DNA from: Rugalucina vietnamica
Taxonomy: Eukaryota; Mollusca; Bivalvia; Lucinida; Lucinidae
Assembly: GCA_964017185.1 (NCBI GenBank)
Contig: OZ024883.1
Span: forward strand, 43,516,395 to 43,580,394
DNA: 64,000 nt
Direction of reading: 5' to 3'
Shown here: piece by piece, positions 1 to 13,492 of the stretch
Layout: the number at the start of each line of letters is the position of its first letter
Position numbering within the stretch: position 1 is the first letter of the stretch
Made by a program: the position numbers and the translations under genes
The notes under the pieces: model-generated
What the model was told of the DNA's origin: nothing
The model's input: the letters and a program-made list of their open reading frames with translations, nothing else
The model's database searches: none

Positions 1-914
1 ACTAGTTTGCCATCTACTAGTATGCCATCTACTAATGGCGCCAGTCATGCAAGTACAAGTCGTGCAGTGTACCAATGTAAAAAGGCGAAAATGGACAATT
101 AAAACACAGAAAAAGCCAATATAAGCAAAATTTGACAATCTTGTTTAATACAAATACTTTTCTATGTAACATTTGCTACTTATCAATCATCATTGGCAAA
201 TTATACAATAGAATTATAAAATTCAGGATCGGCAATTTCAGCCTATGCGGCTTGCCAGCTTTACCCGATCCAGGATATGCCTGCCGTGTTGGTGACACAA
301 TGTTCATCCGGATTCAATAAATGTCAACCGCCCATTTTTTGTCTGGGTTTGGCTGGTCTGATATCACAGATATTAATTTCATTGTATAAAACAGGAGAGC
401 ACTGGGAACGATCTCATTCAAATTGGACCAAGCTCCAACTTACTGGAACGACCTCTACTGGAATTTTCTCAATCATTTGTTTAAATAATGCGCCCCGTTG
501 CCATTTTTAACAGGATATGTAATACAGAGTGCTCATTTCCCCAGGGCGAGCGTACCGGGGCTGTATTCTTCGTGGAAAACCACAAATTTTGCAAAAAGGT
601 GTCAGTTTTTGACAAACTGTTGTGAAAAAGCTTCATCGTGTTCGACCTTTTAAAAACGACCCAGCGGAAATTATTTCGGTTTCAACCGCAGTTTTGGGCC
701 GTATGCATCAAGAAGTCATCTTTACACGACATAGCATTGCCATAAATATCCATTTTTCGCTTGAAACGTAGAAAAAAATCAAACGAACTACCGACACCTA
801 CCTTTGTTTATCCGTTTCTAGGCTTTGGACCAACCTCGCGAGTTCCCGGATGTGCGATTGGAACAGAAATTCACTACCTCTTTTTGGAGGTCGTTCCAAA
901 CGTTACCACCCGTG
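1..914. other. No gene recognised; diverged inverted match to 34.9-35.1 kb
   Basis: No coding signal with splice sites was seen. Roughly 120-215 resembles, in reverse complement, the stretch 34990-35110: both carry closely similar words around 'atacttttct' and 'acatttgctact'. This points to an old shared repeat. The rest is unassigned. Confidence 0.4.
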
Positions 915-2046
915 AACACACGCCGTGTCCAATTTCACTCGATACATTCATCAGCCATTCGTAACGATGTATTTTCCATTGAAAATAACGTCCGTGAAAA
1001 TACGTGACAAAAGTATTCAGCTCATACACACACCGTAATTCGCGCGTAATACTGTAACAAGTTAATGACATACCATTCAATTTCCAAATATATCCAATAG
1101 TCTGTGTTTTGATGACCATTCAAATGGGGGAAATAATCCATTTTCAACTGGTTTCTAATTTGTATCGATTGTCAGATTGCAAATGGCGGCTCATTAGGGA
1201 AAATCCATAGCCGGTTTCCGTTTCATTGATTTAACAAACGTTTGGCAACCAGTAACCAGTATACAGGCGCGTGCCAAAAGACATGTGACGTGCGCAGAAG
1301 TTCGTAAAAAGACAAACATCCTTAAGGTAAGATGACGATTCAGATTGAGACGTAAAGCCTCACAATAACAGACAAATAATCATTTATCTAATGTACTTGT
1401 AAATATTTAGAGAATTCTACATTCTAATATCATCCTACTTTTCTGCCGCGGAAGTACAAAGTAGTCAATGTCACTTTTGTCATCACTTTCGTCACGTGGC
1501 CGAAACTGCGTGCGTTTGGCAGCGAGGAATGGAAGATTAAGATGTGGAATAAATAGCAATATATATCATGGAATTTCAAGTGTAGGCAGTATACATTATT
1601 AGATAACATGTTGTAACATGTTAGAATAAGTTGGTGTTGTCTGGATTGATTTATCTGATTTGTCCCAACATGCTGCTTTTGTTTTAAATGGCGTAATATC
1701 AGTTTCTATTCTGTGAAATTCTTCCGCCCATCAACCGCTTGAAAATCAGTTAGACTATCAGAAGTTATAACCATCAGCTTTGTATGTGTTTCTTTCTCTT
1801 CCTCCTCATCCTCTTCCTTCTCCTCAGCATCATCAACAACAATAACATTAACAACAACTCGCTCATCACAAATATCATGTTCCTGTTGTTTTCACAGTGA
1901 ATTATTTGGAATGTATCGTCTCAGACGTGGAAATTTGTTGACATGGCAATTTTTTTACTTTATTTTCTACAAACAAATGAACGACAATTTTCATAGATAT
2001 CGCATATCATGTGTCCGTTGGTGCTTTCAGGACTGTAGGTCCTCTA
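915..2046 (+). repeat. 1.13-kb duplicated segment, copy 1 (partner at 25898-27037)
   Basis: This stretch matches 25898-27037 in direct orientation almost throughout, with scattered substitutions and a few small indels; by eye about 95% identity. Similarity starts at 'aacacacgccg' and ends at 'cctcta', with unrelated sequence outside both limits. Within it, the words CTTAAG|GTAAGATG near 1321-1334 form a good 5' splice-donor context and are identical in both copies, following a stretch with 'tgacgtgcgcag'. A promoter plus non-coding first exon is possible but not shown. There is no long open frame. It has no terminal inverted repeats and no LTR-like ends, so it reads as a segmental duplication or an unclassified repeat. 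Confidence 0.85.
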
Positions 2047-2094
2047 CATGCATGTATTGGTGTTCCTGTTGTTTTATAAATAGCAAAAACTTTT

Positions 2095-2180
2095 AAAATC
2101 TTTAGAACCAGAAGGCCTATGATTTTGAAACTTGGCATGAAGCATCCAGAAATTATGTTGACCTTACACAAAGGTCATTT
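2095..2180 (-). repeat. Fragment of the 41.8-43.2 kb element family, inverted
   Basis: The words 'aaccagaaggcctatgattt' and 'gaaacttggcatgaagcat' are the reverse complement of sequence repeated in the tandem units of the 41785-43185 element. Confidence 0.6.
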
Positions 2181-2479
2181 ATCAAAGACCAAATATCAAG
2201 TGAGCAATATCAGGACCATTGGTCATCTGGTTGTTATAAATGATAAACGGAATGTGAACATGCTAATGCAACATGCTTCATTGTCTATGATGCTCAAAGG
2301 AGGAATGAAATTACTAATTTATCAAATGTGTTAGAAAAGAGTACCATAGAGACATTATTAAAAGTCTATATAGGACCATACAGACATTTAGAAATTGGTT
2401 CTGTTCACATCATGAAAGGTTTGCATCAATTGAATATCTGCTGACATGGCAAATATACACGTCTTAAGCCCCTGTCAGA

Positions 2480-2965
2480 CCAAGAGGCATTCCCACGTTG
2501 TTGGCATGGAATTCTTAACTTTTCCAGAGCGCAATGAGAACGCCAAAGGAAATTATTATATTTGTGAAAAAAGCAAGTCATGGCATCCTCAATGCGTTCA
2601 ACTTCTGACCGCGTTCCACCTCGTTCCGATGGATATCTAGTTGGCGATTTATCGCGCTCTCATGGCGTTTTCAGCGTGCTTGAGCAGCGTTCTTGGTGTA
2701 TGAATGCGTTTTCACGGCGTTCGTACTGCGCTGATAGTCTGTATGCAAAACAGAAGAAGCGAAGTCTCCATCATTTGTACATTTGCTTAAGGCAGTTGTC
2801 TGTGAAATTGTCCATGCTCAAAACGCCTAGCTGCCTCAAACGATGGCCGCACCAAATGCATTCTAAGCATTTTGGCCTACCTTTGTCTGCGTCTTTGCAG
2901 AGTTATGCGGGCAGCATTTTGATTGTGGTATATTTAGGAATCTGCTGGGCCTGCATAATTCAAAT
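2480..2965. other. GCGTTC-word-rich stretch, no gene
   Basis: The words GCGTTC, GTTCTTGG and their variants recur at short intervals, and CpG density is higher than in the surrounding AT-rich DNA. A similar texture is seen at 5290-5560. The open frames here lack domain content and splice sites. It may be the inside of a TIR element of the kind seen at 38.4-39.9 kb, but no ends were identified. Confidence 0.35.
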
Positions 2966-2974
2966 AAAAATTAA

Positions 2975-3170
2975 AACTGAGATCCTTTAAGAGCAGTGAA
3001 CACATTAATGAGAAAGTGGATGGGCCATACCGCGGTTTCGACTATTAAAGTCTCGTCAGTGACCGTTTTGATTTGGCAACATGGAGCCAAAGAAAAGTAC
3101 TGAAATTTTGCAACTTTAAAGAGGGTAGTCGATACAAAGTCGAGTATGATCTAAATGGGGCCAAATATAT
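2975..3170 (+). repeat. Rep-D interspersed repeat
   Basis: Shares 'gatccttaaagagcagtgaa', 'gatgggccatacc' and 'ggcaacat.gagccaaag' with 38097-38330 on the same strand. The complement recurs at 48058-48145 and a short piece at 55085-55105. Four occurrences in one window define a family; no coding content was seen. Confidence 0.7.
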
Positions 3171-4904
3171 TAAACATTGGTTAGAAGTGCGTCGGGTGAT
3201 CGGAAAATGCGTGTAAAACTGTTGTCCTTTCTTAAGCTTTTGATATTTTGCAATGATATTTCAACACATACTTGTAATTCAGCAATATACGTGGGTTGGG
3301 ATTTAAGTTTGTTGACTTTCCTTGTAAAAGACCAAATGTCTGTCACACAGAAATTGAAATGCTATAATCTGAAAATACATTCTTCTACCTATCGTATAAG
3401 GTATACTCAAAATGGTATTCGCACAACAATGAATTAAGCAGTCACTATGACCTTTCGTCACCCGGGGCACGTCGTGGAAATTCTGACGTCAAAACTACGT
3501 CAAATTTCAATAAGTGTCAGCATTAAAAAGCCTTGTTTAGAACCAAACAACAAGCAATATCTTTGCAAGATTTCCTTCCGGGATTTCTATATTATTAATA
3601 CTGTGGAAATACTGCGATCATCAGGTATAGTTCTTATACATAACTTTCTATGCGTATCACGCATATCAGTGTTTTAAAATCAAGACCATAGCATTTGAAG
3701 ACTAATTGTAGACAAGTGCATTTCTCATCGTTAAAATTCAAGTACGTCCATCTGAAATCTCACATACTACTGCACGATCTGTTCCACAACTGTATAACAC
3801 CTCACTATTATCTTGAATGTTTCTGCTGATATTTTGGCTAATCAAGACGTTGCCTGTTAACGCCATTTTTCTTTTCCAAGCAGCGAGACTGGCCATTCAT
3901 TTTCTCCAATAAAAACCATGTCGTCTGAGATAACAACATGATTGGAAGAGGTCCCTCAGGACCTTTTCCACAGTGTTTACTTTGAATATGAAGAAAATTG
4001 TACCCATGATCGACTGCTCTCCCTCAATTACGCGTTTTATCACATAAAGCGCTTACTAAAAACTAGTGGACCCATCTATAGTGACTAGACAGTTCACCGC
4101 AATCAATTTAATGTATCAAATGTTGACACTCCCCGTCAAATAGCAGTAAATATCTAGCAAGCAGTCTCGATCGTGGTGACTGCTTATCATAGCGCATCTA
4201 GGTTTACATCGTATATACCCTGATGAGGGGTACAGAAACTATAGAAACTCTATACGGCTGACTTTAAGTCCATCACATCGCACTATAGGTCGATTTCTGG
4301 TAGTGTGGCTGCAGGTCAAAATTCAGAACTCTGTCACAAATTGACTTCACTGCAAATTGGTTTTCTACAAATCGACATATTGATTGTAATCGTGTACCCT
4401 TTAGTATTGGCTTTCATTCCATAACATCAAAAATTTTGGTCATTGCCTTGAGCAACAGATACACACACTGGTCAATGTTCATTACAAGAAACGACATTCA
4501 TGTATAGGAAACGAAACTGAAATTTATGAGAATCGAAATTAATGACGAACCAGAGAATCAACAACACTGAACTCTAGAGCAAAGGGAATCTCTTATAACA
4601 AACGGCTGCTGACCTTTTCATTGGTTTCTTTTTAAAGAAGCCAACTTGTACTATAATGCCTTAAACTGATTTATCTCAAGTTTTGGTTTACAATTTGATC
4701 GTTATTGGTGTGTTCTTCAACACCACATAACTTAGAATTGTTAAAAAATTGACTTGCCCCGGGTAGCAAAACCAAGGTTGCTATGTAGACTATTTTATGA
4801 GCACTGCACAAGATGTCTTGAAACGTATTGTAAACACGAAACAAGGAGACTTTGTTTCTTTATAATAATGCATCAAATATTGGATAAATGCTGTAATATT
4901 CAAC
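3171..4904. other. Unassigned intergenic DNA
   Basis: About 1.7 kb of AT-rich sequence with short frames only. I see no domain, convincing splice pair or repeat boundary. Confidence 0.5.
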
Positions 4905-5235
4905 CAGTAGACAAAGTCGATGGTTGGCAGGATTTACAAAGGGAACCACTTGCCATTATTATACACAAAATATAAAAGCTCTGGGCTATGTGATTTCAGA
5001 GAAGAAGGTTTTTATATACGTGTATATATAGGCTATTGTAAGTCTATGGGAGCTAAATGTTGCCATGGAAACCATAATTTTGAAACAATTTGCTTCAAAA
5101 CCTAATGCAGTCAATCAACCAACCCAGTGATGATTCACATTAAAATTGACCGAGATAGGCCCACTAGTTTCAGAGATATTCTTCTTTGAAATTGTGGCTG
5201 GACGACGCCGGACACCTGTTTATCCTATAACCGTG
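4905..5235 (-). repeat. Inverted single unit of the 31.4-34.2 kb tandem element
   Basis: Reading the minus strand gives the hallmark words of the 31590-33840 units: a match to 'agagctttcatattttgtgt', then the 'tgccaacca' word, in the same order. It is a lone relic. It is followed by a stretch with 'ttcagagatattc', also found near 7190. Confidence 0.6.
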
Positions 5236-5559
5236 GCAGACCCTTGCAAATGCAACAGGAGCTCAGCAAGATAAATAACACTAAAGCTGTATAGAATCAG
5301 CGAAATTGCGATGGACACCCTATCATCGCCGTGTGAAAGCCATGGATAACCAAGGCGTTTGCACTATGACCTCACTGTGCGCCCGCAGAATACTTGCTGC
5401 GTTGATGAACACCGTTATGCATTGCCATGGTATGAGCATGTTCAAAATGAAAGCTGTCCCTCTGTGTTCCAAGTGCTTGCACGGCGCCCGCTAGTAATGC
5501 CACCACGCTGCTAGGCGCTGCTTTCGTTCGTACCGTGCTCCGTGCGAACGCTGTCTTGA

Positions 5560-7299
5560 TGAGATACTTATAACATTATGCTCAAGAGAATTGTATTTAC
5601 GTTTTGTTGCATAAAATCGAGGATGTCCCCAATAAAAATGGTTTTCGGCGTTGTCCTCAGTAAAAACTGTAATCAGTGTCCCAGGAAAACTGGTTTATCT
5701 CCATCATACGACTGTTTATTGTGCCTGCATCTGATATCATTGTTGGGGTCAGAGCATGAAACATGTGACTTTTTGTCATAATTTCTCCCTAAAATAACAA
5801 TTTTGGACATATTTTAAGCACAAAAATTGAAAGGAAACCTTGTCATACTTGATGATAGTTTAAAACTTACAATTCTGTTCATGTTATGGCTTAAGATTAA
5901 AGCCAGATACCCTTAAGATTTAGGGTTGTATCAAGAAAAAAAGGTGTCTTTATAATCCCTTTTTAATATTTTATCATAAATTTACATGGTTCGTCATTAT
6001 TAAACGTTCAAATAAACAATACAATTGTCATAATTAATCATGTTACCAACTTCACTTTTCATTTAGGTAAAATACATACATTAATTATGTGTTTCCAATT
6101 AATGTAGTGGTCATGGCATGACTAAATATGACTTTTTGTCATAATTTCACCCTAAAATAACTATTTTTGACAATTTAAAGGCCAACATCTATGATAAGAA
6201 TTGTCACATTGTTTTGATTTACTATCAAGCTAGTGAAATAATTTAACTTTATGCCAGATACCCTTCATATTTTTGGCCATAGCATGAAAACGGGTATCTA
6301 TAACCTCTTTTTTGCATTTATCCCAACAAATTAACATGCTGGACATTATTAAAGGAGAACGCAATAGTCAATAACAATACCTTTTAAAGCAAAGCTCTAA
6401 TCAAGACAAACATTTTGGTGCAAATTTTGTTCAAATCGGTCAAGGAATAACTGAGATCTTGGCATTTGAAATTTTTGGAACGAAGTGACTTTTGGCCGCC
6501 ATTTTGAATATTTAATTAGAAACTGTAAAAATCAAAACAATTTATAATTTTTTTATTTCAATAATAATATGGTAACATATGGCCATAACTGATAGTAAAT
6601 CAATAGAAGAAAACATTTAAACAAAAGTTAGAAGCTAAATATTATCAGTGTTTCATTTATATTGATTATGCATATTTAATTAGGGCTTTATGATGTCATA
6701 AAGCCTCATGAATATCCAAGATGGCCGCCTCCATAAACAGAAATCAAGGAATATTCAAACCAACATAGCTTTCTTAATTTAAATCCGATTTTCATAAAAC
6801 TTGTACCGTATTGTTCAGGGGGGTGAGTACTTCCATTTAAAATGCATTGTACTTCAACATTGCCTTTCCCTTTAAAAGAGACAAACTATTAAATATTCAT
6901 ATTTATATAACAAATTTCACTTTTCATTTGGTAAAAACATAAACTTATGGTGGGAGTCCCTATAAGTTTATGGCCTGAATATGAAAAAGGTGCCTTTATG
7001 CCATAATTTCACTCTAAAAGTACTTCTTTGGACATTGTTTAACGTCAAACGTAAACTTTTCATACTTTTTTACTATCCAATTTGTGAAATCTTAAAATTA
7101 TGCAATATATACTTTAATTTCTGGTTCGTTGCACAAAAAGGGGCTTTTATAAGTTTACCTAGTTGATTGTGATTGGCCTGCTTGTTTCAGAGATATATAC
7201 ATACATGCATTTGAAAGTATGGACAGACTAACAGACAGATGGACACCGGCTCGAGTAACTTCCTATAACTCACATCCTGAGTCGGCTCAGGTGAGCTAA
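5560..7299 (+). repeat. Diverged tandem-unit element ending in hairpin plus CTAA
   Basis: Three diverged units share 'gactttttgtcataatttc' or close variants (near 5766, 6129 and 6985), followed by 'ccagataccctt' in the first two. The right end at 7275-7299 is CTGAG-TCGG-CTCAG then GTGAGCTAA, the same terminal layout as at 43153-43185. A stem-loop just before CTRR is the 3' signature of Helitrons, so a non-autonomous Helitron-like element is possible. No left end was fixed. A palindrome with GGCTTTATGA arms sits at about 6684-6705. Confidence 0.4.
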
Positions 7300-8971
7300 A
7301 AACCAGATCATGGCTGTCCTAGGTCATGTCTCCAGCACCAAAGGCTTCTGAGCTATACGGAAGCCTTGAAAGGGTGTGTTGTCTTATTTTATAAACTTAT
7401 ATGTGGAATTCCTGGAAACAAACTGTAGGAAATATCCACATACATGTAGCTAGAAAATACTGGATCCATCTAGACACATTAAAATTTTGCTCAGCCTCAT
7501 TTGTAAAACATATAGAATCTGAAACATGGTCAGATGATTTTCCAGGTCATTGCTTATTCTTTCCTCCTCACAAGATCAAATGACAGACTTCACTTTATGT
7601 TCCTATCCAAGGTTATGAAATTTTTTTCATGCTCACAAAACACTGGAATTAGAAGCCTACCCTGGCATAGAAGTTAAGCCTCTCACCAGGTGTAAACCAG
7701 GGATCGTAGGATAGATGCCAGGCCTCTCAGCCTCTCAAATAAGATTTGATAAATATGGAGCTTGTCTCTATATGATCTTAGCTGTTGAGTAGAATTAATA
7801 ACCAACCAAGAATACTGCATTGGCTTAAATCAGTGGAAATTTCTGTATTAAATCACAAACGCCGACCATTTTGCTCACTTTATTGTTATAATTACAACAA
7901 ATGTGAAAAATGGAGGGATGTAGAATTTAGTTGTTGTATTCTTTCTCCCATATATTGGTTTGTTTGTCACAACTTTCCATCCAATGAGTCTGAAAAATAA
8001 TCACATGCACTCTAATTATAAATGTATAAATGAATAAAATGACCATGTGTCCACACCTATGCCGATGGTCAGGTATAACAGCTTTGATCTTGTTGCACAT
8101 GCCAAGCCCTGTCAGCCTGAATTATGCGTTTTAAATGTGAAAATGATATATCGTCACAATATAACTAAATTAAAGGGGTATTCTCAAATATTGATACATG
8201 GAATGAAGTAAACGGTTTTTGCAAAATAATACATGTATCCCAGTGACCAGCTAAGATACAATAAGATCTGAAATATCCTTTAGGTAAGATGTTTTGCCAA
8301 TGTGCTGTGGTTAATGAAAATTTCTGGCCCAGTAGAGCGTACATGACATGGTCAAAGCTCTCATGCCTGACCTATTTTGATTAAACCTTTATTAAACTTT
8401 GCAAGAAAACTGGTCTTCAGGGTTTCTGACCAGGTCTTATATAAATATGCCTGTTCAGCCACAGAAGATGGTTAGAAGCTTCAAATTTGACATACTTCAC
8501 TTTTCCAGATTTTATCGGAAAGCTGTTACTTTCAACATGGCTAATCTGCCTTTAGATGGATAGCTATAGAAAAATTGTTGTCCATTTATTGTCTGAGATG
8601 ATAAAGATAGATGAAAAGCAACAAACAAAATCAATTACCAGTCCTCCAATGCTGCACCTCTTCTCTCTAGCACCATTCGCAGTGATGATGTTATGGCTGC
8701 AACTCATTTTGGCTGTAATTATAGTAAAGTAAGATGTATGCACAATACTCTAGGATCCAGCTAGGGTAGTTTTTGAAGGAGGTGACATCTTCTGTTATAG
8801 TTGGTTTGAATGTATTTTTGAATAGTTTTAACCTTCCCATAAATGGTTTAGGTGGGCTGCTCTGGATTTTTTTTTGGCAGATAGGTCAACTCGCCCCATG
8901 TTCTTAGGTACCATGGGAAAATATGCATTCCATACAAAGCAGACATCTATTACATCATTTATGGGGTCACT

Positions 8972-8972
<1 letters not shown>
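7300..8972. other. Unassigned intergenic DNA
   Basis: Short frames only, no recognised domain, and no repeat shared with the rest of the window was noticed. Confidence 0.45.

Positions 8973-9011
<39 letters not shown>
8973..9011. repeat. Poly(T) tract
   Basis: An uninterrupted run of about 39 T. It may be the reverse-complement poly(A) tail of an unrecognised retroelement, or a simple mononucleotide repeat. Confidence 0.95.
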
Positions 9012-9012
<1 letters not shown>

Positions 9013-9499
9013 TTTAATAAAATAATGCATATTTATACAAATACTTTGCCTGTAAATAACTTAACATATTTCAAAATGCATTTAAAGGCCATAAAGTGCT
9101 ATAAATCCTTCATAATGAAAAATACTTTCATGCCAAGTTACCCAACCCACTTTCGAAGTTGATATGTAGCTATGCTTTTACATACATTTTATTTTACGGA
9201 CGGTAAACATTATCATTGACACTTTGTTTTTGTACCTATGGGTGTTTGTATGTACAGCTGACAATTTTGGTTTGTTCATCAGTATGTCTGTAGCCAAAAT
9301 TTGCCAAAATCAGTTCTTTTATGTACAAACAACTACTTTTAATGAAACATTAGGAAGACACCATAAGTACTAAATGGTTCACATTCATTCACCAAAAAGG
9401 TTTTAATCCATGTTAAATACATTAAATGTATGTCCATATCGATGTATTTTATTGTGGTCTATAAAATAAATGGCTATGTCTACCAACGTTATTGTACAT

Positions 9500-10623
9500 C
9501 ACCTTCTCACGGTCCTGAAAGGCTGGAAATGATATCAAATAATTGTTGTAACAATGTTTAGATGATCACTAATCCGATATGTAATCATGTGAGTTGAAGT
9601 GTCAAGTATAAATTATGAAAAAAAAAACAACAAACACTTATTAATAAGAAAAAAACACAAACTGAAAATGGTGTTATATCAATGCGTAGTCTTTGTTCTA
9701 TAGGCTGGTATTCAGACAAATAAATCGTATGGCTAAGAGTATTGATATATGTTTGATGAATGCATAGAAAGTTAAGGAAAATTACAGGAAAATAAAAGGA
9801 GTATACATAGAAAAGTTCTTGTTTCTGGGCCTTCGATGCTTATAAATAACTGAAAATAGTGTTAAATAATTGCTGAGATTATTATGTTTTTGTATGAAAT
9901 CGGATTAATTAATCATATGATAAAGTTTTTTAATTATTATTGACATTAAAGAAAAAATAAGGAAAAATAAAAGGAGTATACTTACAAAAAACCTTGTATC
10001 TTGGCATCTGACATTCCTGAATAGCTGAACATGGTGTCAAATGATTGCTTTGTATTTGGTCTATAAGCTTGCATTCATATACATAAATCATATGACTGCT
10101 CAAAGTGGTAATAATTTTATGAAGGCATAGAATATTTGGGAAAAATGTGAAAAAAAACTAAAGGGGTATACCCACAAAAACAAACTCTTGTAGCTTGATC
10201 TCTGACATGCCTGAATAACGGAAAATGGTGTCAAATGATTGCTTTGACGTTGTTCTATAAGCTTTTAGTAATATATATAAATCATATGACTCAAAGTGCT
10301 AATAATTTTATGAAGGCATAGAAGATAGAGGAAAGAAATGCGGAAAGAAGAAAAGGGTATACATACAAAAATGATTATAAAAAGCTGAAAATGGCATCAA
10401 ATGATTGTTTAGACAATTATGTTTTGGTATATAATCAGATAAGCTGATCATATTATTTCAAGTTTCAAAAATATTATTGAAAACAAAATACTAAAAGAAA
10501 CATTGAGGAAAAATAAAGGGGCATGCTTACAAAAATGGTGTTAAATTATTGCTTTGATCAAGGCACTTTGACTGGTATTCAGATATATAAACCATGTGAT
10601 TAAATGTATTAATAATACATGAA
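9500..10623. repeat. ~180-bp-period tandem array, left part
   Basis: About six diverged units share the words 'gctgaaaatggtgtcaaatg', 'ataaatcatatgact', 'gaaggcatagaa' and 'ggggtatac'. The 'tgaaaatgg' word falls at about 9518, 9663, 9851, 10025, 10220 and 10384, a spacing of 145-195 bp. The same units resume at 21032. The two parts are one array split by the LINE-A insertion, and the sequence reads continuously across the junction. Confidence 0.85.
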
Positions 10624-11459
10624 CCCTTTGAAGTAACAAATGGGGTCAAACAGGGCTGTGTTATGACACCAACACTATATTCAACCTTAGAAGGTTGCAA
10701 GCCAAAACTAAGGTGCAGACTGATGTGCTAGATGAGCTCCTCTATGCAGATTATATACATAAGAATGCCAGCTCAGAAGCAAAAATGCAAAGAGCCATGG
10801 ATCAAGTCTCACAGTCATGTGATAACTATGATCTCACAATCAGCACAAAAAAGACATAGGTTGTACACCAACCAGCACCTGGAAAACCGTACAATGAACC
10901 AGCCATCACTGTAAATGGACAAAAACTGAAAGTTGTTGATTAAGTCACCGACCTGGGAAGCACTCTTCCCAGAGCAGTGCACATTGATGATGAGGTCACT
11001 GCCAAAATCGCAAAAGCAAGTCTGCCATTCGGAAGACACATTCGGTACAAATGTCTGGGAGCGAAATGGAATCAAGCTTGACACCAAGCTGAAAGTCTAC
11101 AAGGCTGTGGTACTGCCAACCCTCTTGTATGCATGTGAGACCTGGACAGTATACCAGCGTCATACAAAGAGACTTAACCATTTCCACTTAAGCTGTTTGA
11201 GAAAGCTGTTAAAATCAAGTGGCAAGACAAGATCCCAGACACAGAGATCCTGAAGAAAGCAGGGAATGCAAAGCATGCATACTGTCTTAAAGCTAGCACA
11301 GCTAAGGTGGACTGGCCAAGTTATAAGAATACCTGATGAGCGACTTCCAAAGAAAGTCTTCTATGGAGAACTACAAGAGGGAAAACGCCCTCAAGGTGGC
11401 CAGAAGAAACGCTACAAAGACACCCTCAAAGCCTCTCTGAAGGATTTCGACATACCAAT
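10624..11459 (+). mobile_element. LINE-A, 5'-truncated non-LTR retrotransposon, left part (RT C-terminal region)
   Basis: Broken frames give the palm and thumb of an endonuclease-reverse transcriptase LINE: a 'PFEVTNGVKQGC' motif near 10624, a degenerate YADD box (YADY) near 10743, then '[15 protein letters not shown]', 'LRKLLK' and 'LAQLRWTGQVIRIPDERLPK' to about 11457. The EN domain and most of the RT are absent, as is usual for 5'-truncated copies. Reading breaks off at 'DFDIP' where the ISL2EU-like element is inserted and resumes at 20738. Imperfect flanking repeats, 'aatacatgaa' (10614-10623) and 'aattttatgaa' (21032-21042), fit a LINE target-site duplication. Clade not settled: I or Jockey-type lineage from the C-terminal finger, by inference. 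Confidence 0.85.
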
Positions 11460-11613
11460 GGCAAATAGCAGCGAGTTATCGTTCCTATCCAGGCGTCGCT
11501 GCATGACGCGGTCCTGTCAAATATACATCCGGACATTCTCCAATAGTAAACAAACGCATAAAAAAGTTCTCAATCGATTGCTCTATTATTTTTGACAAAA
11601 AATAACAAATAAA

Positions 11614-11818
11614 ATGCCGTTTACGTGTTGCTGTGTACCCCAGTGTCATGAGCGGGGAGGCCACACGTTCCCAAGAGACTCGGAACAACGACTTCGATGG
11701 ATTCGAGCGATTAAACGACTTGATGAAGTGACCCTCAAAGACTGGGAACCTACGCCAACTGCCATTGTTTGCAAATCGCATTTCAAGCCGGATGATTACG
11801 TTCAGAAGAATAAAGCAG
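11614..11818 (+). CDS. Transposase exon 1: THAP zinc-finger DNA-binding domain
   Basis: Starts at ATG 11614 and runs 205 nt to a donor, GCAG|GTGTGT, leaving one base of a split codon. It encodes a THAP domain: 'MPFTCCCVPQC' supplies the first zinc cysteines, followed by the invariant HTFPRD, 'LRWIRAIKR', a W.PTPTA block and the closing C-K-S-H pair before 'FKPDDY'. THAP domains bind DNA in transposases of the P, Harbinger and ISL2EU groups, and would here recognise the element's own ends. Spliced to 13493, the codon becomes GGT and the frame runs on to 'AAVPSQF', the short block that normally ends a THAP domain. This supports the intron 11819-13492. Confidence 0.88.
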
Positions 11819-12565
11819 GTGTGTTTCAGACATTTATTTGATGAGCAATAGTTTCGTTGTGGCATTCAGAACTGTTTTGAACATGTAAGTCGAGATTTTT
11901 CGGCTTAATGTGTATTGAAAGATTCGCCCCAAACGGGTTCGACCTGCATGTATATTTTTGTGTCAGTATTGAGTACAGTGCACTGATATCATAAATGCTT
12001 TGAGTGACAACCATTTGCTATTTATCATTATTATAAAAGGGCTACTTTCAAATGTATTTCACAGATCTGTTAATGTAGTATTTGATTCTCATTTTTCTAC
12101 AGTAGTCATTTGAAACCACATCTCCCCGGCATGGAGAATGGTTGGGACACTTGTCCAGGAAACCCCTGCTTAAAGCCCCACACTGCAGGGTCTAATAGCC
12201 ACGGCCATTTTCCCCTGCAGTCTGCTATGTTTCTTTTGCACTACCCTTTTTGTGGGGGGGGGCATGTTGTATTGTTGGGGAGAGCACTTATATGTCTTAT
12301 AATTATCGGACAAACCCTGTAATGTAGCTGGATTTTAATTGGGTGCTCTCATTTTCGCCTAGCCCGGGTACTGGAACTAGCTTCCCCCAGTCACAGCCCC
12401 TGGTGGAAAATTGTCATTTTGGCATTTCACCAGTAAACTATATGATTCTGTGACTTGTCTCAGTAAGAAAAATGTTAACATGTCTGAGAAAGGGACAAAT
12501 TGAATAATATATTGGAGAAAAATACTAAAACTTTTCTCATATGCTCCACCTGGAATATTTTCAAT

Positions 12566-12610
<45 letters not shown>

Positions 12611-13492
12611 ATAGCATCATCAATAGGGATTGGGGAGAGGGACAGACTTAGTGCTCCAGTCCTTAGTATGCTATTTGCTAGCACATGTGCTACATGTGTA
12701 TTGTAACTGTACTTTATAAATTTAAACATGTGACAGTGTAAATTTATGCATTCAAAGGTTATTTGTCAAAATAAAGTAAAAAAAAAAAAAAAATAGACAT
12801 GCTTCAGGTTATATGACAATTTAAAATAGAGTTTATAGATATGATTATTATTTGTTTATTTTTATTTTTTCTGTCATATCGAAGATAATCAATGTAATGT
12901 AAAACTCATAAAACCCCCACTTAAAAAAGTAAAACAGGGTCAGTTTATTCATTATTTTGACTCTTAAACAGAAAAATGAGGTGCATTTCTGTCTGTTAAG
13001 AGTACACACAATCTATGTTTTTAGAATTCTGACTGTTGGGCCAAAGAAAATTAATAAATTAATAATTAAGATTCTCACCCAATTTCTAGAAAACTCTGGG
13101 GTGGGTAGGTGGATTTTATTTATTTAAGAGCACCCAGATTGACTGTCTTACAGGCATAGTTTCTGGACAGTTTTATGTGGTTTTGCATTAAAACACACAC
13201 AGGCAAAATGCAAATGAAAGTTATACACTGTTAAGAGCAAAAAGGAGAAAAAATGAAACCTCAGCTAGCATTTATCAAAACTGAAATAAAAGTCAAACTG
13301 ATTATTATGTCATTTTAACAGTAAGCAGGATAACCTCATGCTCAGCTAAGTTGATAAAGAAAAACAACAACAACACACCAATAGAACTAATTAGACTGAA
13401 AGACAAGCTAGTACATTTATCTTTCTGAAAAATGTTTTAAAATTTGTCAGTTTTATATAAAATTGGTACATGTACATATACTTGTGTTACAG
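11819..13492 (+). other. Transposase intron with microsatellites
   Basis: Intron inferred from donor 11819 and acceptor 13491. It holds (GT)n at 12569-12609, an A-rich tract at 12777-12793 and no coding signal. At 1674 bp it is long for a transposase intron, so some of it may be later insertion. Confidence 0.7.
12569..12609. repeat. (GT)n microsatellite
   Basis: About 20 GT units. The frames on both strands here (HTHTHT, VCVCVC) are artefacts of the repeat. Confidence 0.97.
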